Shown here one piece after another: positions 40,513 through 49,498 of a stretch of 64,000 bases of DNA. The stretch comes from Pontibacter akesuensis (GTDB lineage: Bacteria; Bacteroidota; Bacteroidia; Cytophagales; Hymenobacteraceae): NCBI RefSeq assembly GCF_001611675.1, contig NZ_CP014766.1, positions 3,348,001 to 3,412,000 of the forward strand, written 5' to 3'. The translations under genes were made by a program, and so were the position numbers. The notes below the pieces were generated by a model. That model did not search any database, was not told where the DNA came from, and saw only the letters and a list, made by a program, of their open reading frames with translations. Position 1 is the first letter of the stretch, and each line of letters begins with the position of its first letter.

Positions 40513-40534
40513 ACATTATAATGGTATAAAAGAC

Positions 40535-41680
40535 ATGAGAGCATTTATAAAAAATGTACTGCTTTACATAATGCCCCTGATGCTGGGAGCAGGTATATTG
40601 AGCGGATGTGAGGATGATGACATGCCTAATGGCGGAAATCCGACGATTCATTATGTGCGCGTAACCGACCCTGCCGCATCGGACTCACTGCTGGTGGGAT
40701 CCTCTTTAGGAAACCTGATTGCCATAGTAGGGGAGAACTTGGGTGGAACACGCGAGGTATGGTTTAATGACCGCCAGGCTGTTCTGAACCCAACTTATAT
40801 CACTGACAAGACAATTTTAGTGAATGTTCCTAGCTTGCCGCCTACCGAAGTAATGAACAAAATGGTGCTCCGGTTTGCCAACGGCAATGAATTGCAGCAC
40901 GACTTCGTAATTGAGATTTCAGGGCCTCAGATCACAAGAATCAAAAATGAGCACGTGAAGGACGGCGAGGAACTGGTACTGCTTGGCGAGTACTTCTTTG
41001 ATCCGATCAAAGTGACCTTCGCCGGTGGAGAGGAAGCAGAAGTCGTTTCCGTTGCGCAGAATGAAGTTCGTGTCATCGTGCCTGAGGGCGCCACTCCGGG
41101 CCCTATCACCGTGCAGACAAACTTCGGCAAAGCCACGAGCAGCCAGTGGTTCCGCGATACACGTAATGTGTTTTCTGACATGGACGTGAGCAACACCGGT
41201 GGCTGGTGGCACGGGCACCAGTACTTTGCCGACAGCCATCCTAACGTTAAACCCCTGGACGGCAAATTTATACTTATCAATAAGGACTTGGGAGCAGGAG
41301 AATGGTTTGAGTTTATGGTGGCCAACCCGCCAAGCTCTATGCAGACTCAGAACATTCCAGACGATGCGATTCGAAATCCTTCAAATTACAATCTGAAGTT
41401 TGAGATCAACACCATAAAGCCGCTGGTAGACGGAACCGTTATAAAAATGTATATCGGTAACGACATGCCGGGCCAGCGCGGTGGCATGTTCTATGCTTGG
41501 AAGCCAAATATTGATACAAAGGGACAGTGGGAAACAGTTTCTATTCCTTTTGAAAACATCATCGGCATCACTAATCCGCAAGTGAGCGCGAATGGGTACG
41601 GTGTGTCTTTCTGGTTCCAGGATGGCGTTGCCATGACGGCAAACTTTGCAGTAGACAACTTCCGGGTTACACCGAAATAA
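40535..41680 (+). CDS. TIG-containing surface glycan-binding lipoprotein (SGBP-B-like), first copy
   Basis: This is a surface-exposed lipoprotein of 381 aa. ATG at 40535 starts a signal with lipobox ILSGC; a longer in-frame start would overlap the SusD gene and is not needed. Two IPT/TIG immunoglobulin-like domains (about 35-120 and 120-205) are followed by a C-terminal beta-sandwich (about 210-381) rich in Trp, Tyr and Gly with a final FAVDNFRVTPK. This resembles the glycan-binding C-terminal domain of SGBP-B proteins in xyloglucan loci. It should bind mannan at the cell surface. A stable hairpin separates it from the next, longer TIG protein. Confidence 0.85.
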   Translation: MRAFIKNVLLYIMPLMLGAGILSGCEDDDMPNGGNPTIHYVRVTDPAASDSLLVGSSLGNLIAIVGENLGGTREVWFNDRQAVLNPTYITDKTILVNVPSLPPTEVMNKMVLRFANGNELQHDFVIEISGPQITRIKNEHVKDGEELVLLGEYFFDPIKVTFAGGEEAEVVSVAQNEVRVIVPEGATPGPITVQTNFGKATSSQWFRDTRNVFSDMDVSNTGGWWHGHQYFADSHPNVKPLDGKFILINKDLGAGEWFEFMVANPPSSMQTQNIPDDAIRNPSNYNLKFEINTIKPLVDGTVIKMYIGNDMPGQRGGMFYAWKPNIDTKGQWETVSIPFENIIGITNPQVSANGYGVSFWFQDGVAMTANFAVDNFRVTPK

Positions 41681-41702
41681 GGAAACCTTTACGGGCTATT
41701 TC

Positions 41703-41737
41703 ATCTCCGCCGCCGCACTTGGTGTGGCGGCGGAGAT
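41703..41737 (+). other. 16-bp GC-rich hairpin between the two TIG lipoprotein genes
   Basis: ATCTCCGCCGCCGCAC (41703-41718) pairs with 41722-41737 (one G-U), loop TTG. No T-run follows on the plus strand (CTAAAAAAG), so it is not a normal terminator. It may protect the upstream mRNA or lower expression of the second TIG gene. Confidence 0.8.
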
Positions 41738-41770
41738 CTAAAAAAGAAGTAAATTCTAAAATTGGAAAAT

Positions 41771-43801
41771 ATGTTAAAGATCTTTACTAAAAGCAATTTA
41801 CTGCTGCTAGTGTTCTTGCTGACCTTTGGCGCCTTCCTCACCTCTTGTGATAAGGACGATGATGTGAGCATTAATGAAACGCAGCTGCACAGCTACGGTC
41901 CTTCGCCCGCTTTACGCGGCGGTGAGCTTAAGTTTATCGGTATAAACCTGGATAAGGTGACAGCGGTAATTCTGCCTGATAACATAGAGGTGACTACCTT
42001 CAAAACAAAAACACCCACGCTGCTGGTAATTGAAGTTCCGGAGGCGACGGTAGAGGGTAATGTTTCCCTTAGAACACCAAATGGTATGATCACGGCTAAA
42101 AGCTGGTTGGGTATTTCAGAACCAATCACCGTTGCCTCTGTTAGCCCTGCTACCGTAAGGCCAGGCGACGTGATCACCATCAAGGGTACTTACCTGAACC
42201 TGGTGGAGGAAGTGATCTTTGCCAACAACAAGGTAGTAACTGAATTTGAAAGCCATACGAAGGATGCCATCCAGGTGCGTGTGCCAATGGATGCGCAGAC
42301 AGGGGCAATCATGGTTTCTAACGGAGCAGATGAGCCTATACTTGTTTCCTCAGAGGCAGAGCTGCAGGTGGCATTGCCAGCGGCGACCAGTGTGGCGCCA
42401 AACCCTGTAAAAGCGGGAAGCACGCTAACGATAACCGGCACCAACCTGGATCTGGCAAAGGAAGTGATCTTTGGCGGTAACAAAAAAGTAACCGAGTTCA
42501 CGGTGTCAGAGGCTGGAGACAAATTAATGGTGACAGTACCTGCGGATGCAGCGGACGGAAAGATAAAAATGGTGGCAGCTTCCCTGGTAGAGGTGGAGTC
42601 AGCGCAGGAGGTGACAATGGTGGTACCAACCATCTCCGGTGTTACGCCTAGGCCTGCCAAGAACAGCGGCAACATTACAATTAGAGGCACCAACCTGGAC
42701 CTGGTAACTTCTGTGATGTTCGGTGGAGAAACCACGGGAACGATTGTATCTAAATCAGGTGGAGAGTTGGTGGTGAAAGTGCCTGCAGATGCGGTAGAAG
42801 GTATTGTGACACTGCACACTGCGGCAAATAAGACTGTTGCGACAGGAGAGGCGCTCACGCTGGTGAAGCCGGTTATCTCTTCCGTGTCTCCAACGGCAGT
42901 GAAGACCTTGCAGAACGTTACGATCAGCGGCACAAACCTTGATATTATTGAGAAGGTAATGTTCACCGGTGACACAGAGGGAACGATCGTTTCTTCTTCT
43001 GCCACCGAACTGGTGGTAACCGTGCCAACCCGTTCCCAGTCAGGCGCCGTGACTTTGATCTCAACCAACGGCACGAGAGTAGTATCCTCGCAGTCGCTGT
43101 CTATTCAGCCAGGAAATGTGCCTTCTATTACGAGTGTACCGCCTTCTATCAAACCAGGCCAGTTGCTTGTGATTGAAGGAATGAAGCTGGACTTAACCAC
43201 AGAGGTTATCTTCCCGGGAAACATCAAGGCAACCCAGTTCGGTGCTAAAACAGCCACACGCCTTGAAGTAGTAGTCCCGGAGAAAACAGCGATCGGTGTA
43301 GGCCGCATCCGGTTCGTTACCGCTGAAGGCGATGTAACGGAATCCCCGGAGATTAATTTCGTCGGAAGCATCACCTACTACATCTACAACGACGCCATCA
43401 ACGCTGCCTGGCAGCAGTGGGGTGGCTGGAACCTGAACTCCCAGGACTGGGCCAGCACTGAGCAGGTGAAGAGTGGTACAAAATCAATAAAGGTTGACGC
43501 AAAAGCAGACGGTTACGGTGCCATACAGGCACACCCTTCCAGCACGTTTAACCCGCGACAGTATGAAGTGCTGGTGATTTCGCTGTACAGTGTGTCTGGC
43601 GGTAGTGTGTCGGTATCGATCAAGGATGAAGCGGGAACAACGCATCCTGACTATGCCATCAGCCTGCCAGCTGGCCAGTGGAAGACGGTTGAAATTCCTA
43701 TTAGTGCGTTGGGCAACCCATCCACTATCAACGAGTTCATCGTGAAGAACTACCAGGGCCCGGCTCAGGTGTTCTATGTGGATGAAATCGGTTTCCGGTA
43801 G
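41771..43801 (+). CDS. Six-TIG surface glycan-binding lipoprotein, second copy
   Basis: This 676-aa surface lipoprotein uses ATG at 41771 (a TTG three codons earlier is also in frame). Lipobox LTSC near residue 26 is followed by Asp-rich DKDDDVS, typical of surface-exported lipoproteins in the phylum. Six tandem IPT/TIG repeats follow, each starting with a V-x-P-x-x-x-x-x-G element (SYGPSPALRGG, SVSPATVRPGD, SVAPNPVKAGS, GVTPRPAKNSG, SVSPTAVKTLQ, SVPPSIKPGQ; about 35-520). A C-terminal carbohydrate-binding-like beta-sandwich (about 525-676, YYIYNDAINAAWQQWGGWN) ends the protein. The repeats probably form a stalk holding the binding domain away from the membrane. Confidence 0.85.
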   Translation: MLKIFTKSNLLLLVFLLTFGAFLTSCDKDDDVSINETQLHSYGPSPALRGGELKFIGINLDKVTAVILPDNIEVTTFKTKTPTLLVIEVPEATVEGNVSLRTPNGMITAKSWLGISEPITVASVSPATVRPGDVITIKGTYLNLVEEVIFANNKVVTEFESHTKDAIQVRVPMDAQTGAIMVSNGADEPILVSSEAELQVALPAATSVAPNPVKAGSTLTITGTNLDLAKEVIFGGNKKVTEFTVSEAGDKLMVTVPADAADGKIKMVAASLVEVESAQEVTMVVPTISGVTPRPAKNSGNITIRGTNLDLVTSVMFGGETTGTIVSKSGGELVVKVPADAVEGIVTLHTAANKTVATGEALTLVKPVISSVSPTAVKTLQNVTISGTNLDIIEKVMFTGDTEGTIVSSSATELVVTVPTRSQSGAVTLISTNGTRVVSSQSLSIQPGNVPSITSVPPSIKPGQLLVIEGMKLDLTTEVIFPGNIKATQFGAKTATRLEVVVPEKTAIGVGRIRFVTAEGDVTESPEINFVGSITYYIYNDAINAAWQQWGGWNLNSQDWASTEQVKSGTKSIKVDAKADGYGAIQAHPSSTFNPRQYEVLVISLYSVSGGSVSVSIKDEAGTTHPDYAISLPAGQWKTVEIPISALGNPSTINEFIVKNYQGPAQVFYVDEIGFR

Positions 43802-43824
43802 AAACGAAGCATTTATGAGATAAA

Positions 43825-43854
43825 AAGAAAGAGCAGAAATGCTCTTTCTTTTTT
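43825..43854 (+). terminator. Terminator of the susCD-TIG operon
   Basis: 11-bp stem AAGAAAGAGCA/TGCTCTTTCTT (43825-43835, 43840-43850), GAAA tetraloop, then T-run. It implies that GH9-GH3 has its own promoter or relies on read-through. Confidence 0.9.
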
Positions 43855-44009
43855 AACAGGCTTTCCACGTGACGGCTATACGCGCAATAGCATGTAGGGC
43901 ATGCTGTTGCCTAAGAAGAAGAGCTCGTACACGAAACGTGAAGCCAGGATGCAGCTTCTCATCAGTTGCAAAGAGTAGGTGTCAAGTCAGCTTTCTTATT
44001 AAAATTCGA

Positions 44010-45797
44010 ATGAAACATATTAAATCAGGTCTCTTCGCACTCCTGACCGGGGTGCTTGCGTGCGCCGGCCTATCAGCAAGCGGACAGCAACAGTCCCAGG
44101 AAATTCGCCTGAACCAGATAGGGTTTTACCCCGATGGAGCCAAAAAGGCCATTGTGCCGGGTAAGGTGAACGGAAGCTTTTACATTACCACCGCAAATTT
44201 AACGGACACTCTTTATACCGGTAAACTGGGGGAAGAGCTAAAATCACTGCATTCAGCTAAAACTACCAGAGTGGCCGACTTTTCACCGCTGAAGGCTGTC
44301 GGCACCTATGTGCTGGTTGTGCCGGGGCTAGGCCATTCCTATCCGTTTGCGATAGGGCAGGAGGTGTACCGGGATGTGGCTCACGCGGCTATTAAAGCCT
44401 TCTATTTCCAGCGTGCCTCCACGGATCTCGGAAAAGAGCATGCAGGCCAGTGGAGCCGTCCCGGCGGTCATCCCGATAACAAGGTGCTCGTACATGCATC
44501 TGCTGCCAGCAAGGGCAGGCCAGCAGAAACAATCATTTCCTCTACCAAGGGCTGGTATGATGCTGGGGATTACAACAAGTACATCGTGAACAGTGGCATT
44601 ACCACCGCTACCATGCTGTCGGCTTATGAGGACTTTCCAGCATACTTCAACACGCTACATTTACAGCTGCCTGAAAGCAACAATACCCTGCCCGACCTGC
44701 TTGATGAGTCGCTCTGGAACCTGCGCTGGATGCTGACCATGCAGGACCCTGAAGATGGCGGTGTTTATCACAAGCTCACCACACCAGAGTTTGAAGGTAT
44801 GAGTACCAAGCCATCGGAGGCAAATGCGCCGCGCTACGTGGTGAAAAAATCAACGGCGGCGGCACTGAACTTTGCAGCTGTGATGGCGCAGGCTAGCCGC
44901 GTATTTAGCAAGTATGAGAAAGAACTGCCGGGCTTTGCAGACTCAAGCCTGGTTGCCGCCAAGGCAGCATGGCAGTGGGCCCGTAAAAATCCGACGGTAT
45001 TATATGACCAGCCTGCAATGAACAAGCAGTTTAACCCTGATGTAAACACGGGTGCTTACGACGACAATGACGTGAGTGATGAATTTGACTGGGCCGCCGC
45101 TGAGCTTTACCTCACAACAAAGGATGAGGTCTACTACAAAGCCATCAAGGCTGTGCCACATAAAAACATGGAACTACCATCATGGGGACAGGTTCGGCTG
45201 TTAGGCTACTACTCCTTAGCACGACACCAGCAGGACCTGACACCAGCAGCCCGAAAAGACTTCCCGAAATTGAAAGCCGCCTTGGTTGCCTTTGCAGACC
45301 AATTGGTGAAAGCCGGAGAGAAGACCTCTTATAAGGTGCCGATGGGCGGAAAGGCAAGTGATTTTGTCTGGGGAAGCAACGCCGTGGCAGGTAACCAGGG
45401 AATCGCCCTGGTGCAGGCATATCGTCTGACCAAAGACCAACGGTACCTGAACAGTGCGCTGGCTAACCTGGATTACCTTCTCGGCAGAAACGCAACCGGT
45501 TACTCTTTCCTGACCGGCTTTGGCTCTAAAACCCCGATGTTCCCGCACCACCGCCTTTCTGTTTCAGATGAGGTGAAGGAGCCGGTTCCGGGGCTGCTGG
45601 TGGGTGGGCCGAATCCTGGGCAGCAGGATGGCTGCACGTACCACACGAAAATAGCCGACGAGTCATATATAGATGAGGAATGCTCTTACGCCGCCAACGA
45701 AATTGCCATCAACTGGAATGCTCCTTTCGTATACCTCGCTTCGGCGTTAGAGGCGATGAAGCACGAAGCGGGCTATGTGCAAACGAAGAACAAGTAA
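44010..45797 (+). CDS. GH9 endo-beta-1,4-glucanase/glucomannanase
   Basis: This is an exported inverting endoglucanase-type enzyme, 595 aa. ATG at 44010 begins a signal sequence; the VLAC just before the cleavage region could be a lipobox or part of a type I signal. An N-terminal Ig-like CelD_N domain (IRLNQIGFYPDGAKKAIV, about 30-115) precedes the (alpha/alpha)6 barrel with WYDAGDYNKYIVNSG (about 180), HHRLSVSDE and the catalytic acid Glu in AANEIAINWNAP (E564). In this locus it probably cuts glucosyl parts of glucomannan or associated beta-glucan. It is 95 bp upstream of GH3. Confidence 0.92.
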   Translation: MKHIKSGLFALLTGVLACAGLSASGQQQSQEIRLNQIGFYPDGAKKAIVPGKVNGSFYITTANLTDTLYTGKLGEELKSLHSAKTTRVADFSPLKAVGTYVLVVPGLGHSYPFAIGQEVYRDVAHAAIKAFYFQRASTDLGKEHAGQWSRPGGHPDNKVLVHASAASKGRPAETIISSTKGWYDAGDYNKYIVNSGITTATMLSAYEDFPAYFNTLHLQLPESNNTLPDLLDESLWNLRWMLTMQDPEDGGVYHKLTTPEFEGMSTKPSEANAPRYVVKKSTAAALNFAAVMAQASRVFSKYEKELPGFADSSLVAAKAAWQWARKNPTVLYDQPAMNKQFNPDVNTGAYDDNDVSDEFDWAAAELYLTTKDEVYYKAIKAVPHKNMELPSWGQVRLLGYYSLARHQQDLTPAARKDFPKLKAALVAFADQLVKAGEKTSYKVPMGGKASDFVWGSNAVAGNQGIALVQAYRLTKDQRYLNSALANLDYLLGRNATGYSFLTGFGSKTPMFPHHRLSVSDEVKEPVPGLLVGGPNPGQQDGCTYHTKIADESYIDEECSYAANEIAINWNAPFVYLASALEAMKHEAGYVQTKNK

Positions 45798-45892
45798 CCC
45801 CATGCCGCTATATTATCAAACGCCTGCAAGCCGAAGGATTCATATACTTTGACCTGCACCTAAACGGATTCTGTAAACAACTCACAACATAG

Positions 45893-48214
45893 ATGAATAA
45901 GACCAAATCTATTCCTTTTGCGCTCGCCGTGGCACTTGCCTTACAGTTTTGTGCCTCTCCCAAGCCCGCTGCTGATGGCATAACCACGGCCGCAACAGAA
46001 ACTACAGCAACAGCCATTTCTCCCGCATCTGTAGCCTCATCCAGCCGGGTGGACAGCCTGATCGCAGCCATGACTATTGAAGAAAAAGTAGGGCAGATGA
46101 CGCAGGTTACCATCGACCTGATCTTGGAAGATGACGAAACGACGGTGGTGGATATGGCGAAGCTGCGCAAGGCCCTGATTGAAAAAAATGTAGGTTCTAT
46201 CCTGAACGTAAAAGGCCATGCCTACACAGTGGATGAGTGGCATAAAATTCTGACAACCATTCAGGATGTGGCTACCAAGGAGACAAGACTGGGCGTGCCG
46301 GTGGTATATGGCGTTGATGCCATCCATGGGGCAAACTACATTGCGGGCTCTACCTTGTTTCCGCACAACATTGGCACAGCCGCCAGTCGCAACCCGGAGA
46401 TGGCCCGCAAAATAGCGGAGATCACGGCAGCGGAAGTGCGTGCCGCTGGTATTCCCTGGAACTTCGACCCGGTGCTTGACATCGGCAGGCAACCGCTGTG
46501 GCCACGCTTCGAGGAGACTTTTGGCGAGGATGTGTACCTGGTAAAAACCATGGGAGCGGCCACGATCAGAGGATATGAGCAGGATGGCCTGAATCAGGAC
46601 CACACCGTTGCCTCCTGCATGAAGCACTTCCTGGGATATTCCCTTCCCGCTACCGGCAAAGACAGAACGCCGTCTTATATTCCGGAAACAATGCTGCGGG
46701 AGTATGTGCTGCCTCCGTTCAGAGAGGCCGTCGAAGCCGGGGCAGCTACGGTGATGATCAACTCAGGTGAAATCAACGGGGTGCCCGTGCACGGCAGCAA
46801 GTACTATCTGACCACCATCCTGCGGGATGAACTGGGTTTTGAGGGCGTGGCTGTTTCAGACTGGGAAGACGTGATCCGCCTGCACACCCGGCACCGCGTT
46901 GCCGCCACCCCAAAGGAGGCTGTGCGAATGGCAGTGGAGGCAGGGCTGGACATGAGCATGGTGCCGATGGACTATTCATTCTACGACCTGCTGGTGGAGC
47001 TGGTAAAAGAGGGAACCATCAGCGAGGAGCGCATTGATCTGTCGGTGCGCCGTATCCTGAACTTCAAAGAAAATCTGGGACTGCTGGATAACCCATACCC
47101 GAATGCTGCCCTGAAAAGCCAGGTGCAGAAGCCGGAGTATGACAGCGTAGCCTACCAGGCCGCCTTGGAAAGCCTGACGCTGCTGAAGAATGAAGGCAAT
47201 GTGCTGCCGCTGAAGAAGGGAGCACGTGTGCTGGTGGCTGGCCCGGGGGCAAACTCGCTGGGAACGCTGCACAGCAGCTGGTCCTATATCTGGCAGGGCA
47301 GTGATGAGAGCCAATACCCGGACAAGGCCCTAACCATTGTGGAGGCCTTGCGAAAAGAACTGGGCGCGAAAAATGTGGTGAGCCGATCAGTGGGTGACTT
47401 CGGGGCGGCCGCTAATTACAATGTCGCACAGCTGAAAAAGGATGCGCAAAACGTGCAGGCCATTATACTTTGCCTCGGAGAGAAAGCATATGCCGAAAGC
47501 CCTGGTGTAATTGATGATCTGGGACTGGATGCCAACCAGCTTACCCTGGCCAAGGCCGCCAAAGAAACAGGGAAGCCGGTAATTCTGGTACTCACGCAGG
47601 GAAGGCCACGCATAATCTCCTCCATTGAGCCAGATGTGAAGGCAGTGCTGCTGGCGTACCGTCCATCTACCTTTGGCGCTCCGGCTATTGCCGACGTACT
47701 TTTTGGTGACCATAACCCAAGCGGGGTGCTGCCTTTTACGTACCCACGCCATGCCGGTGATGTGGTGCTGTACGACCACAAAGGGACCGAGAAGATCCGT
47801 GAGGACCAGCCAAACACCTATGGCGATAAAGGATTTAATCCGCAATGGACATTCGGGCATGGCTTAAGCTACACTACGTTTCAGTTTTCAGACCTGAAGG
47901 TAAATGCAACGACGTTCGGAGCGAATGACCAACTGCAGGTAACCGTGAAGGTGAAGAACACCGGTAGCCGTGCCGGTAAAAAGGCCGTGGAGCTTTACAG
48001 CCGAGATCTATACGCCAGCATCACCCCAAGCGCCAGCAGGCTGCGGGCGTACACGAAAGTGGATCTTGCACCGGGAGAGGAAAAAGAAGTTCGCTTCAGC
48101 CTGAAACCGGAAGACCTTGCTTTTGTGAATGAGGCAGGAAAATGGGTAACGGAACCCGGCGACTTCGACCTGATGGTGGGTGACCTGAAAGTGACAACGA
48201 ACTACGTACAGTAA
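45893..48214 (+). CDS. GH3 beta-glucosidase/beta-mannosidase-type exo-glycosidase
   Basis: This is an exported retaining exo-beta-glycosidase of 773 aa, similar in layout to BglX. The leader has a possible lipobox (LQFCAS). The GH3 N-domain has MTIEEKVGQMTQ, VVYGVDAIHG, HFLGY and the nucleophile Asp in VAVSDWED (D323). The C-domain has LLKNEGNVLPL, YRPSTFGAPAIADVLFGDHNPSG and GHGLSYTTF, followed by a fibronectin III-like end. It releases terminal beta-linked glucose (or mannose) from oligosaccharides made by GH9, GH5 and GH26. It forms a two-gene unit with GH9; strong terminator downstream. Confidence 0.92.
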   Translation: MNKTKSIPFALAVALALQFCASPKPAADGITTAATETTATAISPASVASSSRVDSLIAAMTIEEKVGQMTQVTIDLILEDDETTVVDMAKLRKALIEKNVGSILNVKGHAYTVDEWHKILTTIQDVATKETRLGVPVVYGVDAIHGANYIAGSTLFPHNIGTAASRNPEMARKIAEITAAEVRAAGIPWNFDPVLDIGRQPLWPRFEETFGEDVYLVKTMGAATIRGYEQDGLNQDHTVASCMKHFLGYSLPATGKDRTPSYIPETMLREYVLPPFREAVEAGAATVMINSGEINGVPVHGSKYYLTTILRDELGFEGVAVSDWEDVIRLHTRHRVAATPKEAVRMAVEAGLDMSMVPMDYSFYDLLVELVKEGTISEERIDLSVRRILNFKENLGLLDNPYPNAALKSQVQKPEYDSVAYQAALESLTLLKNEGNVLPLKKGARVLVAGPGANSLGTLHSSWSYIWQGSDESQYPDKALTIVEALRKELGAKNVVSRSVGDFGAAANYNVAQLKKDAQNVQAIILCLGEKAYAESPGVIDDLGLDANQLTLAKAAKETGKPVILVLTQGRPRIISSIEPDVKAVLLAYRPSTFGAPAIADVLFGDHNPSGVLPFTYPRHAGDVVLYDHKGTEKIREDQPNTYGDKGFNPQWTFGHGLSYTTFQFSDLKVNATTFGANDQLQVTVKVKNTGSRAGKKAVELYSRDLYASITPSASRLRAYTKVDLAPGEEKEVRFSLKPEDLAFVNEAGKWVTEPGDFDLMVGDLKVTTNYVQ

Positions 48215-48249
48215 AAAGAGAGCCCGGCACGTGTCGGGCTCTCTTTTTT
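48213..48249 (+). terminator. Terminator of the GH9-GH3 unit
   Basis: Near-perfect stem GAGAGCCCGGCAC/GTGTCGGGCTCTC (48218-48230, 48231-48243) preceded by A-run and followed by TTTTTT. Confidence 0.9.
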
Positions 48250-48293
48250 ATACTTAAAGTGATTGCCGTTGCTATTGTACGGCAATTCATACT

Positions 48294-48345
48294 AAAAAAG
48301 CTGCAGGAGCCTCCATCGTATAGGGCAAGCTCCTGCAGCTTTTTT
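48294..48345. terminator. Bidirectional terminator between GH3 and dodecin
   Basis: 17-bp stem AAAAAAGCTGCAGGAGC/GCTCCTGCAGCTTTTTT (48294-48310, 48329-48345), 18-nt loop; serves the convergent dodecin gene and backs up the GH3 terminator. Confidence 0.85.
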
Positions 48346-48390
48346 ATTGAGACAAAAGTGGGATTTTTATACTTTGTTCTTCGTCAGATA

Positions 48391-48609
48391 TCATCCGTTC
48401 TGCTTCAGGTTATCCACCTCGAAAGATATTTTAGCATTCACCCCATAGGAGACGATTCTATTATCCTGCACGTTTGCCGTCATCTCCTTAATATAAATGG
48501 ACTTTATGTTTTTAACTGACTTCGCAGCTTCTTCCAGCGCGTTACGGGTAGCGTCGTCAAAACTCTTCTCAGACCCGGCGATTACTTCTATTACTTTTAC
48601 AATTGCCAT
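48391..48609 (-). CDS. Dodecin family flavin-binding protein
   Basis: This 72-aa protein has the dodecin fold pattern: an antiparallel sheet with one helix, starting AIVKVIEVIAGSEKSFDDA, a helix NALEEAAKSVKNIKSIYIKEM and a C-terminal strand VNAKISFEVDN. Dodecins form hollow dodecamers that store flavin. Both length and the SEKSFDDA motif fit well. It is transcribed alone on the minus strand. Confidence 0.93.
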   Translation of the reverse strand: MAIVKVIEVIAGSEKSFDDATRNALEEAAKSVKNIKSIYIKEMTANVQDNRIVSYGVNAKISFEVDNLKQNG

Positions 48610-48867
48610 AGTTTTATGCTTTAAGATTTAAAAATAATTATACTTTATGGTTTACGGGGCAAAAATTAAAGAGGTTAAAAAGTGCCTTTGACAGCAGACG
48701 AAGGGGGGGACTGCTTCTAACGCTGCGGACTATGTGCTGGAAATTGTTTGGCAACAGGCAAAATTTTAGCGCCCGAGCCTAATCCGAATTGAAAATTATC
48801 CGTTGTAATTAGCGATAATCTATATATTTAAATCTTAGTTATTTTAACTCGAAACCAGTGAAGAAGT

Positions 48868-49371
48868 ATGTCAAGTGAGCATAATAAGGAACAACTGTTT
48901 AAGGAAATAGCGCAGGAACTGACGGCTAAGGGTTTTAACATCGACAGGCAGGACCAGACGCGGCCATGGGGCGGTTTTTTTGTGATAGACGAGCAGCAGG
49001 CCCAGCGTTTTGCTGATACCTACTTTGACGGCATATCCGTCGATGACCTGAAAATATCAGGAAAGCTGAGCCCCAAGATTCTGGTTGTGGCGCCCGAGAA
49101 ACGCCTGTCGTGGCAGTACCATCACCGCAGGGCTGAAATATGGCAGGTAGTACGAGGTGTTGTTGGCGTGGTGACAAGTGATACCGATGAGGAGGGGATG
49201 GTGCAAACGCTGAACCCGGGAGATAAAATCACCCTGCAGCAAGGGGAGCGTCACCGCCTGGTAGGCCTGAAGGAATGGGGGGTACTGGCTGAAATCTGGC
49301 AACACACGGATGCCGCACAGCCATCAGACGAAGAGGACATCGTAAGAGTGCAGGACGACTTTGGCCGGTAG
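48868..49371 (+). CDS. Cupin protein, type II phosphomannose isomerase-like (often called phosphoheptose isomerase)
   Basis: This is a 167-aa soluble cupin. It has RPWGGFFVI, a PMI-like RPWG motif, then KRLSWQYHHRRAEIWQVVRG (metal-binding His pair and Glu), GDKITLQQGERHRLVG (second cupin motif) and a conserved acidic end DEEDIVRVQDDFGR. The cupin core resembles the C-terminal isomerase domain of type II mannose-6-phosphate isomerase/GDP-mannose pyrophosphorylase. Its position soon after a mannan locus would fit mannose-6-P to fructose-6-P conversion, but the family is widespread in Bacteroidota outside such loci and activity is unproven. The terminator hairpin downstream is at 49396-49434. 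Confidence 0.75.
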   Translation: MSSEHNKEQLFKEIAQELTAKGFNIDRQDQTRPWGGFFVIDEQQAQRFADTYFDGISVDDLKISGKLSPKILVVAPEKRLSWQYHHRRAEIWQVVRGVVGVVTSDTDEEGMVQTLNPGDKITLQQGERHRLVGLKEWGVLAEIWQHTDAAQPSDEEDIVRVQDDFGR

Positions 49372-49395
49372 GTTATACCTGGCAGAAGTTTAAAG

Positions 49396-49434
49396 GCAGG
49401 AGGTCCAGAAATCATAACCGGGCCTCCTGCTTTC
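49396..49434 (+). terminator. Terminator of the cupin gene
   Basis: Stem GCAGGAGG(T)CC with GGCCTCCTGC (49397-49406, 49421-49430), one bulge, followed by TTTC. Confidence 0.7.
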
Positions 49435-49498
49435 TTAGTTACTACTATCCTGGAGCAAGCGTCTGCTTGAACCTACTCGTGCTTCAGGTTTAGTCATC

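Noticed and set aside
40445..40534. Upstream start of the first TIG lipoprotein overlapping SusD
   Set aside because: The lipoprotein signal begins at the ATG at 40535; the extra residues are Arg/His-rich and would spoil the leader.
42190..43074. 294-codon minus-strand frame
   Set aside because: Antisense to the TIG repeats; its repetitive Val/Ser/Thr text simply mirrors them.
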